From: Caulobacterales bacterium 32-69-10
Lineage (GTDB): Bacteria > Pseudomonadota > Alphaproteobacteria > Caulobacterales > Caulobacteraceae
Assembly (NCBI GenBank): GCA_002280485.1
Contig: NCED01000018.1
Coordinates: forward strand, 1 to 35,126
Direction: 5' to 3'
Length of the DNA: 35,126 nucleotides
Part shown: piece by piece, positions 18,248 through 26,185 of the stretch
Layout of the letters: each line of letters starts with the position of its first letter
Numbering within the stretch: the first letter of the stretch is position 1
Notes under the pieces: model-generated
What the model saw: only the letters and a program-made list of their open reading frames with translations
Told to the model about the DNA's origin: nothing
Database searches by the model: none
Program-made: the position numbers and the translations under genes

Positions 18248-18284
18248 GGCGAACTCCTCATTTCCGGCCGCTGGCCGGTTAACA

Positions 18285-18315
18285 CACATACCGCCCCGTC
18301 AGGCCCCGCCGTCAA
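18285..18315 (-). promoter_or_regulatory. Weak candidate mipZ promoter
   Basis: On the minus strand TTGACG (18315-18310) and TATGTG (18290-18285) are 19 bases apart, slightly longer than ideal, about 38 bases upstream of the mipZ GTG. A TTAACC sequence (18282-18277) follows directly and resembles a CtrA half-site. Both are short matches and could be coincidental. Confidence 0.3.
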
Positions 18316-18338
18316 CGCGGCTCAACGATACGGGGTCT

Positions 18339-18367
18339 TTGACCTTGGCGGGGCGGCGGCGGATAAA
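18339..18367 (+). promoter_or_regulatory. Candidate panC promoter
   Basis: TTGACC (18339-18344), a 17-base spacer and GATAAA (18362-18367). The panC Shine-Dalgarno sequence GGAGG is at 18381, giving a very short leader of about 20 bases. The promoter diverges from mipZ. Confidence 0.5.
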
Positions 18368-18393
18368 CCGAGTCCATCTCGGAGGCTAAGCTT

Positions 18394-19254
18394 TTGAACG
18401 ACGGTCCGGGCCTGCCCATCGTGCGCACCGTGGCGGCGCTGCGGGGTCATCTCGTCCAGTGGCGCGAGCGGCGCCAGACCGTGGCGCTCGTCCCCACCAT
18501 GGGCTCCCTGCACGAGGGCCACCTGTCCCTGGTCCGCTCGGCGCGCCAGCAGGCCGACAAGGTGGTGGTCAGCGTCTTCGTCAATCCGCGCCAGTTCGGG
18601 CCCAAGGAGGACTTCGCCGCCTATCCCCGCGACGAGGTCGCCGACGCGCGCCTGCTCGCGGCCGAGCGCTGCGACATGATGTATGCGCCCGGGATCGACG
18701 ACATGTACCCGCCGGGCTTCTCCACCTCGGTCTCGGTGGACGGGATCACCAAGGTGCTCGATGGGGCTGCCCGCCCCGGCCACTTCGGCGGCGTGGCCAC
18801 GGTGGTGACCAAGCTGCTGACCCAGGTCGGCCCCGACGTGGCGATCTTCGGCGAGAAGGACTACCAGCAGCTGCTGGTCATCCGCCGGCTGGTCCGCGAC
18901 CTCGACCTGCGGGTCGAGATCCTGGGCGCGCCGACCGGCCGGGCCGCCGACGGCCTCGCCCTGTCCTCCCGCAACGCCTACCTCACCGCCGTCCAGCGCG
19001 CCCAGGCCCCGGCGATGCACCGCGCCCTCAAGGCCGCCGCCGCGGCCCTGGCCGAGGGCGCGCCGGTCAAGGCCGTGGAGGCCGAAGGCAAGGCGGCCCT
19101 GGAGGCGGCCGGCTTCGAGAAGATCGACTATTTCGAGGTCCGCGGCGCCGACGACCTGGAACGCCGCGGCCCCCGCGCCGTCAAAGGCCCCTCCCGCGTC
19201 TTCGCCGCCGCCTGGCTCGGCAAGACCCGGCTGATCGACAACGTGGCGGTGTAG
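18394..19254 (+). CDS. panC: Pantothenate synthetase
   Basis: A 286-residue cytoplasmic ligase that joins pantoate and beta-alanine using ATP, the last step of vitamin B5 synthesis. The nucleotidyltransferase signature PTMGSLHEGHLSL (HxGH) is near residue 30-42; the NPRQFGPKEDF, GEKDYQQL (KDYQ substrate loop) and LALSSRN (KMSKS-like region) blocks follow in the normal order. Length is typical. The start is TTG with GGAGG 9 bases upstream; no ATG is closer. panB is not adjacent. It is divergent from mipZ and is followed by an inverted repeat. Confidence 0.95.
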   Translation: MNDGPGLPIVRTVAALRGHLVQWRERRQTVALVPTMGSLHEGHLSLVRSARQQADKVVVSVFVNPRQFGPKEDFAAYPRDEVADARLLAAERCDMMYAPGIDDMYPPGFSTSVSVDGITKVLDGAARPGHFGGVATVVTKLLTQVGPDVAIFGEKDYQQLLVIRRLVRDLDLRVEILGAPTGRAADGLALSSRNAYLTAVQRAQAPAMHRALKAAAAALAEGAPVKAVEAEGKAALEAAGFEKIDYFEVRGADDLERRGPRAVKGPSRVFAAAWLGKTRLIDNVAV

Positions 19255-19269
19255 CGTCCTATCCTGACG

Positions 19270-19399
19270 CCTCCCCCCGCCCCGCTCGGCTTCGCCGAGT
19301 CGCCCTCCCCTCCGGGGGGAGGGTAAGCAGCGCTATCTCTTTTCCCCTCCCCCTGGAGGGGAGGGCGACTCGCGGCACGCGAGCGGGGTGGGGGGAGGC
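19270..19399. repeat. Intergenic inverted repeat downstream of panC
   Basis: Left arm CCTCCCCCCGCCCCGCTCGGC...CGAGTCGCCCTCCCCTCC; right arm GGAGGGGAGGGCGACTCGCG...CGAGCGGGGTGGGGGGAGG, the reverse complement with a few changes. Each arm has its own small hairpin (TCGGCTTCGCCGA; CGCGGCACGCG). About 30 bases separate the arms. It lies between the convergent panC and DUF1489 genes and belongs to a different sequence family from the elements at 16761 and 21706. Confidence 0.78.
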
Positions 19400-19414
19400 G
19401 GCCGGAAGCGCTCA

Positions 19415-19828
19415 CTACCACGCCCCGATCTCCCTCAGCCTGACCACCAGGTCCGTCGGCAGCGCCGCCTGCTCTTCGCCCACGACCAGGTCCTCCGGCG
19501 CGTCCTTCGGTTCGAGGTAGCGCCAGCCCTGGAACGGCCGCCGCGCCGCCGGCGAGGTGCGCACCACTTCCGGATCGACGGTGATCTCGCAGCGGGCCGC
19601 CGGCCCCTCCCCCACCGTCTCGACGCGCAGGATGCGCTGGCGGCACACCACCACCCCCTTGATCACCCGGTACAGCGAGCCGCCGTCGACCAGCTCCTCG
19701 GCGCGCTTGGGGGTCTGGCGGGTGCGGACCTTCCACTCCGGCTCGGCCCGCTTGGTCTGGCGGCGCCACGACAGCAGATCGTCGATGGTGTCGACGCCGA
19801 CGACGAGCTTGATCATGTGCAGGGGCAT
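19415..19828 (-). CDS. DUF1489 family protein
   Basis: A 137-residue protein of a conserved alphaproteobacterial family of unknown function. I recognise the pattern HMIKLVVGVDTIDDLLSW, then RTRQTPKRAEELVDGGSLYRVIKG and RRPFQGWRYL, near the C-terminus of which sits DAPEDL. The length is usual. The KxxxGVxxxxDL start, the basic PKR and the GGSLYRVIKG stretch suggest a small compact RNA- or nucleic-acid-handling fold, but this is only an impression. There is no signal peptide. Two starts are possible, ATG 19828 (used here) and ATG 19816, which removes four residues; neither has a strong Shine-Dalgarno sequence. It is divergent from the patatin gene. Confidence 0.82.
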   Translation of the reverse strand: MPLHMIKLVVGVDTIDDLLSWRRQTKRAEPEWKVRTRQTPKRAEELVDGGSLYRVIKGVVVCRQRILRVETVGEGPAARCEITVDPEVVRTSPAARRPFQGWRYLEPKDAPEDLVVGEEQAALPTDLVVRLREIGAW

Positions 19829-19937
19829 GGCCGCACAGATAGCCCGCTCCGGCCGGCTTGCGAATGCGGCAATCGACCGTTGCGCGGGCGCGGATTGACC
19901 CTTCCTGGCTCGGCCCGACCACCGCTAAGGTGCGCCG

Positions 19938-21701
19938 ATGGACGGTCTGAACGACGGTTTTGCGGATTCGGCGATCACCCGCCTGTTCGTCGGCGACAAG
20001 GCCTCGCCCGAGGTCGCCCACTTCTCCCTGGCCGGCGGCCGTCCCCTGTTCATGGTCGGAGAGGCGGCCGAGACCCTCTATTTCGTGCGGTCGGGACGCC
20101 TCGGCGTCGTGCGGCGCGAAGAGTCCCAGGACCAGCAGTTCCTCGGCGTCATCAAGCCCGGCGAACCGGCCGGCGAAATGGCCATGGTCGCCGGCACGGC
20201 CCACAGCGCCACGGCCATCGCGCTTCGCGACAGCGAGATCCTCTCCCTGCCCCGCGAGGCCTTCTTCGCCGAGGCCCGCCGCCGCCCCGACCTGATGGCC
20301 GAGCTGGCCCGGCTGATGATCGTGCGGGTGCGCGAGGCCGGGGCCCGCACCGGCGCGGGCGATCCCACCGTGTTCGGCTTCGTCGGCGTCGCCCGCGGCG
20401 TCCAGGTCCGCCGCCTGGTCGACCAGGTCGAGCGCTGCATGGTCTCCCAGGGCTTCACCGTCACCGTGGTCGGTTCGGAGGCGGCCAGTGCGCCGACCGA
20501 ATGGTTCTCCACCGTCGAGCAGCGCCACGACCACGTGCTCTACGTCGCCGAGGCCGAGGAGACCGCCTGGGCCGAGCAGTGCGGCCGCCAGGTCGACCGG
20601 CTGTTCCTGGTCGGCTCGGGCGACTCGCCGCCGCCGGCGCGCCCCGCCGCCTTCGCCGCCGAGGCCATGCGCACCCACCGGCTGATGGACCTCGTCCTGC
20701 TGCACGCCCCGACGGTCAAGCGCCCGACGGGCTCGGAGGCCTGGCTCGACGCCGCCGGGGCCGCGCGCCTGTTCCACCTGCGCCGGGGCGACGACGCCGA
20801 CACCGCGCGGCTGGCCCGCATCCTGACCCGCACCTCGGTCGGCCTGGTGCTGTCCGGCGGCGGCGCCCGGGCCTACGCCCACCTCGGCGCCATCCGGGCC
20901 CTGCGCGAATCGGGCACGCCGATCGACTTCATCGGCGGCGCCTCCATGGGGGCGATCATCGGCGCCGGCCTGGCGGTGGGCTGGGACGAGCCGGAGCTCG
21001 AGCGGCGCATCCGCGACGCCTTCGTCGATTCCAGCCCTCTGGGCGACATCGCCTTTCCGATGATCGCCATGACCGGCGGCAGGACGGCCAGCCGGCGCAT
21101 CGTCGAGAACTTCGACGACATGCAGATCGCCGACCTGTGGCTGCCGTTCTTCTGCGTCTCGTCCAACCTGACGACCGGAACGCACCAGGTCCACAAGCGC
21201 GGCCTGCTCTCCAAGGCCCTGCGCGCCTCCTCCGCCCTCCCCGGCGTCCTGCCCCCGGTGGTGGACGGCGACGCGGTGCTGGTCGACGGGGCGGTGCTGC
21301 GCAACTTCCCCACCGACGTGATGCGGGCCTGGCACCGCGGGCCCATCGTGGGCGTGGACGTGACCATCTCCCGCGGCCTGACCGCCCAAGACATCCAGCC
21401 CCCCGCCTCGATCCTGCGCTGGCTGGCCTCCGGCGACTGGCTGAAGGGCCCGCCGATCGTCTCCCTGCTGATCCGCGCCGCCACCGTCACCACCGCCCGC
21501 GAACAGGCCGCCTCCCGCGACGCCACCGACCTGCTGATCCTGCCCCAGGTCGAGGACATCGAGCTGCGCGACTGGCGGGCCTTCGATCCCGGCGTGAAGG
21601 CCGGCTACAAGGCCGCGATCAAGGCGCTGAAGGACGTCGGCCCCGTCACCGAACTCAGGCGCAGGAAACTGGCCGAACACCAGGCGGCCCTGGCGGGGTA
21701 G
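19938..21701 (+). CDS. Cyclic-nucleotide-binding/patatin-like phospholipase (NTE type)
   Basis: A 587-residue two-domain protein. Residues about 12-125 form a cyclic-nucleotide-binding (Crp-like) domain, with LYFVRSGRLGVV and GEPAGEMAMV corresponding to the phosphate-binding cassette region. About 130-285 is an intervening segment with Rossmann-like strands (FGFVGVARGVQV, FTVTVVGSE). The C-terminal patatin domain (about 295-500) has the oxyanion loop LSGGGARAYAHLG, the nucleophile elbow GASMG and the catalytic Asp in VDGAVLRNFP. This is the layout of bacterial relatives of neuropathy target esterase, lysophospholipases. No transmembrane segment is seen. The start has AAGGTG 6 bases upstream. 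The usual Glu-Arg pair of a true cAMP site is not clear, so ligand binding is uncertain. Confidence 0.9.
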   Translation: MDGLNDGFADSAITRLFVGDKASPEVAHFSLAGGRPLFMVGEAAETLYFVRSGRLGVVRREESQDQQFLGVIKPGEPAGEMAMVAGTAHSATAIALRDSEILSLPREAFFAEARRRPDLMAELARLMIVRVREAGARTGAGDPTVFGFVGVARGVQVRRLVDQVERCMVSQGFTVTVVGSEAASAPTEWFSTVEQRHDHVLYVAEAEETAWAEQCGRQVDRLFLVGSGDSPPPARPAAFAAEAMRTHRLMDLVLLHAPTVKRPTGSEAWLDAAGAARLFHLRRGDDADTARLARILTRTSVGLVLSGGGARAYAHLGAIRALRESGTPIDFIGGASMGAIIGAGLAVGWDEPELERRIRDAFVDSSPLGDIAFPMIAMTGGRTASRRIVENFDDMQIADLWLPFFCVSSNLTTGTHQVHKRGLLSKALRASSALPGVLPPVVDGDAVLVDGAVLRNFPTDVMRAWHRGPIVGVDVTISRGLTAQDIQPPASILRWLASGDWLKGPPIVSLLIRAATVTTAREQAASRDATDLLILPQVEDIELRDWRAFDPGVKAGYKAAIKALKDVGPVTELRRRKLAEHQAALAG

Positions 21702-21705
21702 AGAT

Positions 21706-21850
21706 CCTCCCCCGATCTCTTCTGATTGGGGGAGGGGGACCGCCGAAGGCGGTGGAGGGGGCTGCAGGGCGCGATGTTCCAGAGCAGGAAGCGTTCGCGC
21801 CTTGCAGCCCCCTTCCCCGGCTTCGCCGGTACTTCCCCCAAAGGGGGAAG
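21706..21850. repeat. Intergenic inverted repeat, second copy of the 16761 family
   Basis: It has the same plan as the element at 16761-16899: CTCCCCC...GGGGGAGGGGGACC, a small variable hairpin (CCGCCGAAGGCGG), TGGAGGGGGCTGCAGGGCGCG, an unrelated centre, GCGCCTTGCAGCCCCCTTCCCCGG, a second small hairpin (CCGGCTTCGCCGG), and TACTTCCCCCAAAGGGGGAAG. The outer and GCTGCAGGGC parts are nearly identical in both copies, while the centre differs. It lies between the convergent patatin and methyltransferase genes. Confidence 0.82.
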
Positions 21851-21858
21851 AGCTTGGG

Positions 21859-22632
21859 TCAGTACCGCCGCGCCACGATGAACAGCCGCGGAAACGGGAA
21901 CAGGGTCGTCCCGTCGTCCCGCCGCGGAAACAGCACCCTGACCCGGGCCCGGTACGCCGCCACGAACGCCGCCCGCTCCGCGTCGTCGTCCAGAGCCTGC
22001 AGCATCGGCCGAAGCCCCGTGCCCAGCATCCAGTCCACCACCGGGTCGTCCCCGGTGAGCACGTGCAGATAGGTGGTGCTCCAGATGTCGACCTCGGCCA
22101 GGGGCGACAGCCAGCCGTAGTAGTCGGCCGGGTCGGCCACGGGGCGCACCCCGCGCACGCCCTTCAGCCGCGCCGCCCACGGCCCGTCCGCGACCGTCTC
22201 ACGGATGGCGGCGTGCATCGGCGCCCCGTGCGACAGGGGCATCTGGCAGGCGAAGACCCCGCCCGGCTGCAAGGTCCCGACCAGGCGGGGGAACAGGCTG
22301 TCGTGGTCGCCGAGCCATTGCAGGGCGGCGTTGGTGAAGATCAGGTCCGGCGGCCGGGGCGGGTCGAAGGCGGCGATGTCGCCCTGCACCCAGCTGGCCG
22401 TGGTGTTGCGCTCCCGGCCCCGAGCCAGCATCTGCTCGCTGGAATCCAGCCCGCGCACCTCGGCGGCCGGGTGGCGCACCGCCAGCACCGCCGCATGCTC
22501 CCCCGTGCCGCACCCCAGGTCCCAGATCACCCGCGGCTTCAGGTCGCGCGGGATCTGCAGCATCAGATCGAGCGCCGGCCGGTCGCGGTCGCGCTTGTGG
22601 CGCTCGTACTGGGCGGGGTCCCATTGCGGCAT
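21859..22632 (-). CDS. tam: Trans-aconitate 2-methyltransferase-like enzyme
   Basis: A 257-residue class I SAM-dependent methyltransferase. Motif I is IWDLGCGTGEHAAVL (about 36-50), the acidic ribose-binding residue follows in VRGLDSSEQML, and LIFTNAALQWLGDHDSLF is the typical Tam post-motif. The C-terminal half holds DPADYYGWLSPLAEVDIWSTTYLHVL and the final YRARVRVLFP..DGTTLFPFPRLFIVARR, both of which I associate with Tam. Tam methylates trans-aconitate, a spontaneous inhibitor of aconitase, in the cytoplasm. GGAGG sits 7 bases before the ATG. Some broader methyltransferases share these features, so the substrate is probable and not proven. Confidence 0.85.
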   Translation of the reverse strand: MPQWDPAQYERHKRDRDRPALDLMLQIPRDLKPRVIWDLGCGTGEHAAVLAVRHPAAEVRGLDSSEQMLARGRERNTTASWVQGDIAAFDPPRPPDLIFTNAALQWLGDHDSLFPRLVGTLQPGGVFACQMPLSHGAPMHAAIRETVADGPWAARLKGVRGVRPVADPADYYGWLSPLAEVDIWSTTYLHVLTGDDPVVDWMLGTGLRPMLQALDDDAERAAFVAAYRARVRVLFPRRDDGTTLFPFPRLFIVARRY

Positions 22633-22729
22633 GAAAGGCCCTCCCTGCGGCCAGATCGCGCATCAGCGCACTTTGGGTCTTTACGTCGGGCGCGGCGCAC
22701 CTACCTACTTCAGTTCCTGTGCAACAGCT

Positions 22730-22746
22730 GAAAGGAGGTGATCCAG
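22730..22746 (+). promoter_or_regulatory. Extended Shine-Dalgarno sequence of the mini-gene
   Basis: GAAAGGAGGTGATCCAG is 17 bases long and, from memory of the alphaproteobacterial 16S 3' end (GGCTGGATCACCTCCTTTCT), complementary to it throughout. The GGAGG core is 7 bases before the GTG start, and the match runs into the first base of that codon. A TTCAG/CTGAA inverted repeat lies just upstream, at 22709-22732. Confidence 0.7.
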
Positions 22747-22814
22747 TGTCTCATGGTTCAAATCGCGGATCGGTGTCGACGACCTGGGTTTCCAAGATCG
22801 AGGTCGCCGCCTAA
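22746..22814 (+). CDS. 22-residue mini-protein or leader peptide, unknown
   Basis: A GTG-started frame of 22 codons ending in TAA at 22812. The peptide starts MSHGSNRGSVSTTW and ends WVSKIEVAA. It is polar, without a signal peptide, and has no run of one amino acid that would indicate a classical attenuator. The reason to call it is not the protein but its signals: an exceptionally long Shine-Dalgarno sequence at ideal spacing and a strong terminator about 50 bases after the stop. It stands alone between tam (divergent) and the mrp operon. I do not recognise a family. Alternatives are a small non-coding RNA that happens to carry the frame, or a decoy or regulator of ribosomes. Confidence 0.5.
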   Translation: MSHGSNRGSVSTTWVSKIEVAA

Positions 22815-22865
22815 GCCCTTCTTTTGGCTAAGGTTTTCATCGCTCCAGCGATGTGGCTATGGAAA

Positions 22866-22894
22866 GGCCGTCGGGGAACCCCCGGCGGCCTTTT
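22866..22894 (+). terminator. Rho-independent terminator after the mini-gene
   Basis: A GC stem GGCCGTCGGGG/CCCCCGGCGGCC (one G-T pair) with a short AA-containing loop is followed by TTTTT. A smaller hairpin CATCGCT-CC-AGCGATG (22838-22853) lies between the mini-gene stop and this terminator. The terminator separates the mini-gene from the mrp operon. Confidence 0.85.
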
Positions 22895-23142
22895 TGCCGT
22901 CCCGTGATTCAGAAGCCGGGAACGCCCATCGACGTCCCGGCCTCTTTTCAGGTCCGCTCGCGGGCTGGACCGCACGCCCGGCCGCCCGCGCCCTCTATCG
23001 GCGCGGCTGAAATGCTCGGATTCGGTGGCCCCCGCCTCCTGTTGGCTATAGACTTGCAGGCTGCGGAGCGGCTTGGCTGATCCCCTCAGGCGACCTGTTC
23101 CACCGAGTGGCTGAGCCACGACAGGCGTGGCGGAGTCAGATC
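22895..23142. other. Non-coding leader of the mrp operon
   Basis: Nearly 250 bases between the mini-gene terminator and mrpA. It should contain the operon promoter. TTGGCTATAGACTTGCAG at 23042-23059 is the only AT-richer patch and may hold a promoter element. Frames crossing it on either strand look like noise. No riboswitch fold was recognised. Confidence 0.4.
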
Positions 23143-25848
23143 GTGGTCCTGGCGCTAATCGTATTGACGCCCTTCCTAGGGGCGTGGCTGCCCGTATTGA
23201 TGAACAGGGCCGGCCCGCGGGCGAGCGCCGCCGTCGCCGGCATCGTCACGCTTGTGGCCTTCGCGTGCCTGCTGGGGCTGGCGCCGGTGATCATGGCCGG
23301 CGGGACGGTGCGGGCCCAGATCGACTGGGTGCCCAGCCTTGGCCTTCAGGCCGGCGTCTTCCTGGATCCGCTGGGCCTTCTTTTCGCGGGCTTGATCCTG
23401 GGCATCGGGCTGCTCGTGATCGCCTATGCCGACGCCTATCTCGCGCGGTCGGACTCCCGTGGAAAATTCTATGCGTTCCTGCTCCTGTTCCAGGGCGCGA
23501 TGCTGGGGATCGTCCTATCTGACAACGTGCTGCTGCTTCTGGTGTTCTGGGAGCTGACGAGCCTCACCTCGTTCCTGCTCATCGGCTTTTGGCGTGAAAA
23601 GGCGGAGAGCCGTCAGGGGGCCAGGCTGGCGCTCGCCGTCACGGGCGGCGGGGGCCTGGCGCTGATGGGGGGCCTTCTGCTCCTCGGCGACATCGTCGGC
23701 TCATACGATCTTGGCGTCATTCTGCACAGCCGCGACGCTATCCAGGCCTCGCCTCAGTACCTGCCGGCCTTGATCCTGATCCTGATCGGCTGCTTTGCGA
23801 AATCGGCGCAGTTCCCGTTCCATTTCTGGCTGCCCCACGCGATGGCGGCTCCGACCCCGGTCAGCGCCTATCTGCACTCCGCCACCATGGTGAAGGCCGG
23901 GATCTTCCTCATGGCGCGCCTTTGGCCCGTCCTGTCGGGCACGGAGGCCTGGTTCTACATCGTCACCGCCACCGGCCTGATCACCATGCTGCTCGGCGCC
24001 CTCGTCGCCCTGTTCAAGACCGATCTGAAGTCGCTTCTGGCCTATTCGACGATCAGCCAGCTCGGCCTGCTGACGATGCTGCTTGGCTTCGGGACGCCCA
24101 CGGCGGCGGTGGTCGCGGTCTTTCACATCATCAACCACGCCATCTTCAAGGCCGCGCTCTTCATGAACGCCGGCATCGTCGACCACGAGGCCGGCTCCCG
24201 CGACATCGCCCGCCTTGGCGGCCTGGCCCCCCTCATGCCGATCACCGCCCTGGTCGCGGCCGTGGCCGCGGGCGCCATGGCCGGCCTGCCTCCGCTGAAC
24301 GGCTTCATCTCGAAGGAGATGATGCTTGAAGAAGCCCTGCACACGCCTTTCGCCGGCCAGGCCTGGCTGCTGCCCGCCCTCGCCGGACTGGGCGCTCTGC
24401 TCTCGGCCGCCTATTCGATCCGCTATGTCTGGCGGGTCTATTTCAGCGCGGCGCCGGCGGCCTATCCCAAGGCGCCGCACGACCCTTCCGTGTCGCTGTG
24501 GGGTCCCTCGGGCCTGCTCGCCGCCCTGGCGGTGCTCATCGGGCTGTTCCCCGCCGCCCTGGCCGGCCCCTTGGTCCTGAGCGCGGCCGGCGCCGTCATC
24601 GGCGAGAAAGCTGTTTTCGACCTCGCCCTCGGCGCCCTCATCCGCAGGGGCGGCGCCCTGTCCCGCGGCGTCCACAATGGATCCCTGCAACGCTACCTGG
24701 CCTGGTTCATCGGAACGGCGGTGGTGGTCGGCTTCGCAGGTCTCGCCATCGGCGGCTATGAGCCTGGCGGGCGCCCCGGACTGCCCGCGCCGCCGGTTGC
24801 GATCCTGACCTTGATCATGATGGCCGCCGGCGCCGCCCTGGTCCTGGTGCGCCACCATGCGCGGTTCGAGGCCCTGATCTACACCAGCATCATCGGCCTC
24901 ATCCTGGCTGCGGCTTTCGTCTATCTGTCGGCTCCGGATCTCGCCTTGACCCAGATCACGGTCGAGGTGGTGACCATCCTGCTTCTCCTGCTGGCCCTCA
25001 ACCTGCTGCCGAAGGCCACCCCGACGGAGGGTGACGCGGGCCGCCATCTGCGGGACATCATGCTTGCCGGCGCCGGCGGGCTCGGCCTCGGCGCCGCGGC
25101 ATGGGCCGTGCTGACCCGTCCCGGCGAGTCCATCTCCGCCTATTACTGGGCGAACGCCTATACGGGCGGCGGCGGGACCAATGTCGTCAACGTCATCCTC
25201 GTGGATTTCCGGGGCTTCGACACCTTCGGAGAGATCATCGTTCTGGGCGTGGCGGCCCTCGGCATCTTTGCACTTCTCGAGCCGGCGGATCGCGGCGAGT
25301 CGGGGCGGCGACTGGCCGCCTGGCTGCCCGACCATCACCGTTCCCCGGAGCGGCACGCGATGATGATGGTCGTGGCGACGCGACTGCTGTTGCCGCTGGC
25401 CCTCACCGTCGGCGTCTACATGTTCCTGCGCGGCCATAACCAGCCGGGCGGCGGATTCATCGCCGGCCTCGTCATCTCGATCGCCCTGATCATGCAGTAT
25501 CTCGCCTCAGGCTATGCCTGGGCCGACCGGCGGATGAGGTTCGATCACCACGTCCTGATCGGCGCCGGCGTCCTGGTCGCCACGGGCGTCGGGGTCGCCG
25601 CCATGGCCCTGGGCGCGCCGTTCCTCACCAGCGCCTTCGACTATTTCAACGCGCCGCTGATCGGCGAGTTCGAACTGGCCACGGCGATGGCCTTCGATCT
25701 GGGCGTGGCCTCTGCCGTGATCGGGGCGGTGATGCTGGCGCTCGCCCAGTTGTCTCACGTGGCCCAGCGCGCTGAACGCCTGCAGGAAACCGACGCGGCG
25801 ATGGATGTCGATCCCACCAGGGCCAGGGAGGCCGGGCATGACGCTTGA
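23143..25848 (+). CDS. mrpA: Mrp antiporter subunit A fused to subunit B
   Basis: A very hydrophobic 901-residue protein, the largest subunit of the multi-subunit Na+(K+)/H+ antiporter of the inner membrane, related to NuoL of complex I. The antiporter domain shows the conserved TM5 glutamate (VFWELTSLTSFLLIGFW), TM7 lysine region (HFWLPHAMAAPTPVSAYLHSATMVKAG) and FHIINHAIFKAALFM. After an MrpA C-terminal domain, the last 160 residues (from about MMMVVATRLLLPL, with FLRGHNQPGGGFIAGL) are MrpB, so A and B are one polypeptide, as in the PhaAB form of alphaproteobacteria. GTG 23143 has GGAG 7 bases upstream and gives a typical N-terminus; GTG 23107 would add 12 residues without a ribosome site. 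Confidence 0.93.
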   Translation: MVLALIVLTPFLGAWLPVLMNRAGPRASAAVAGIVTLVAFACLLGLAPVIMAGGTVRAQIDWVPSLGLQAGVFLDPLGLLFAGLILGIGLLVIAYADAYLARSDSRGKFYAFLLLFQGAMLGIVLSDNVLLLLVFWELTSLTSFLLIGFWREKAESRQGARLALAVTGGGGLALMGGLLLLGDIVGSYDLGVILHSRDAIQASPQYLPALILILIGCFAKSAQFPFHFWLPHAMAAPTPVSAYLHSATMVKAGIFLMARLWPVLSGTEAWFYIVTATGLITMLLGALVALFKTDLKSLLAYSTISQLGLLTMLLGFGTPTAAVVAVFHIINHAIFKAALFMNAGIVDHEAGSRDIARLGGLAPLMPITALVAAVAAGAMAGLPPLNGFISKEMMLEEALHTPFAGQAWLLPALAGLGALLSAAYSIRYVWRVYFSAAPAAYPKAPHDPSVSLWGPSGLLAALAVLIGLFPAALAGPLVLSAAGAVIGEKAVFDLALGALIRRGGALSRGVHNGSLQRYLAWFIGTAVVVGFAGLAIGGYEPGGRPGLPAPPVAILTLIMMAAGAALVLVRHHARFEALIYTSIIGLILAAAFVYLSAPDLALTQITVEVVTILLLLLALNLLPKATPTEGDAGRHLRDIMLAGAGGLGLGAAAWAVLTRPGESISAYYWANAYTGGGGTNVVNVILVDFRGFDTFGEIIVLGVAALGIFALLEPADRGESGRRLAAWLPDHHRSPERHAMMMVVATRLLLPLALTVGVYMFLRGHNQPGGGFIAGLVISIALIMQYLASGYAWADRRMRFDHHVLIGAGVLVATGVGVAAMALGAPFLTSAFDYFNAPLIGEFELATAMAFDLGVASAVIGAVMLALAQLSHVAQRAERLQETDAAMDVDPTRAREAGHDA

Positions 25849-26185
25849 GTTCCTCGTCGCCGCCGGTGTCGCGATCCTGGGGGGGACCGGCATCTATCTG
25901 GTGCTCAGAAGCAGGACCTTTCCCGTGATCCTGGGGCTGGCGTTCCTCTCGTACGCCATCAACCTTTTCCTGTTCGCCATGGGGCGCCTTGAGATCGATC
26001 GGCCACCGCTGTTCGACAAGGCCGCCGACGCCTACGCCGACCCTCTCCCCCAGGCGCTGGTCCTGACCGCCATCGTGATCGCCTTCGGCATGACGGCCCT
26101 GGTGGTCATCCTGTCCCTGCGCACCTTCATAGAGACCGGTACTGACGACGTGGACGGACGGATCGACCCTGAGGACGCGCCGTGA
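25838..26185 (+). CDS. mrpC: Mrp antiporter subunit C
   Basis: A 115-residue membrane protein homologous to NuoK. Three transmembrane helices are visible (MTLEFLVAAGVAILGGTGIYLVL, FPVILGLAFLSYAINLFLFAMG, and ALVLTAIVIAFGMTALVVIL). The sequence LSYAINLFLFAMG and the loop DPLPQALVLTAIVI are typical of MrpC. It overlaps the mrpA-B end by 11 bases and is preceded by GGGAGG inside mrpA, and its stop overlaps the mrpD GTG by 4 bases, so the operon is tightly coupled. Confidence 0.93.
   Translation: MTLEFLVAAGVAILGGTGIYLVLRSRTFPVILGLAFLSYAINLFLFAMGRLEIDRPPLFDKAADAYADPLPQALVLTAIVIAFGMTALVVILSLRTFIETGTDDVDGRIDPEDAP

Noticed and set aside
19128..21680. An 850-codon minus-strand frame running through the patatin, DUF1489 and panC genes.
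   Set aside because: It crosses an inverted repeat and three real genes and resembles nothing; a GC-rich antisense shadow.
22750..22775. GGTTCAAATC inside the mini-gene looks like a tRNA T-loop.
   Set aside because: The flanking bases (TCATG and GCGGA) do not pair as a T-stem, and no acceptor or anticodon arms fit, so there is no tRNA.
22738..23119. Longer frames (90 codons plus, 102 codons minus) around the mini-gene and terminator.
   Set aside because: They run through the terminator, have arginine/proline-rich noise composition, and lack start signals.
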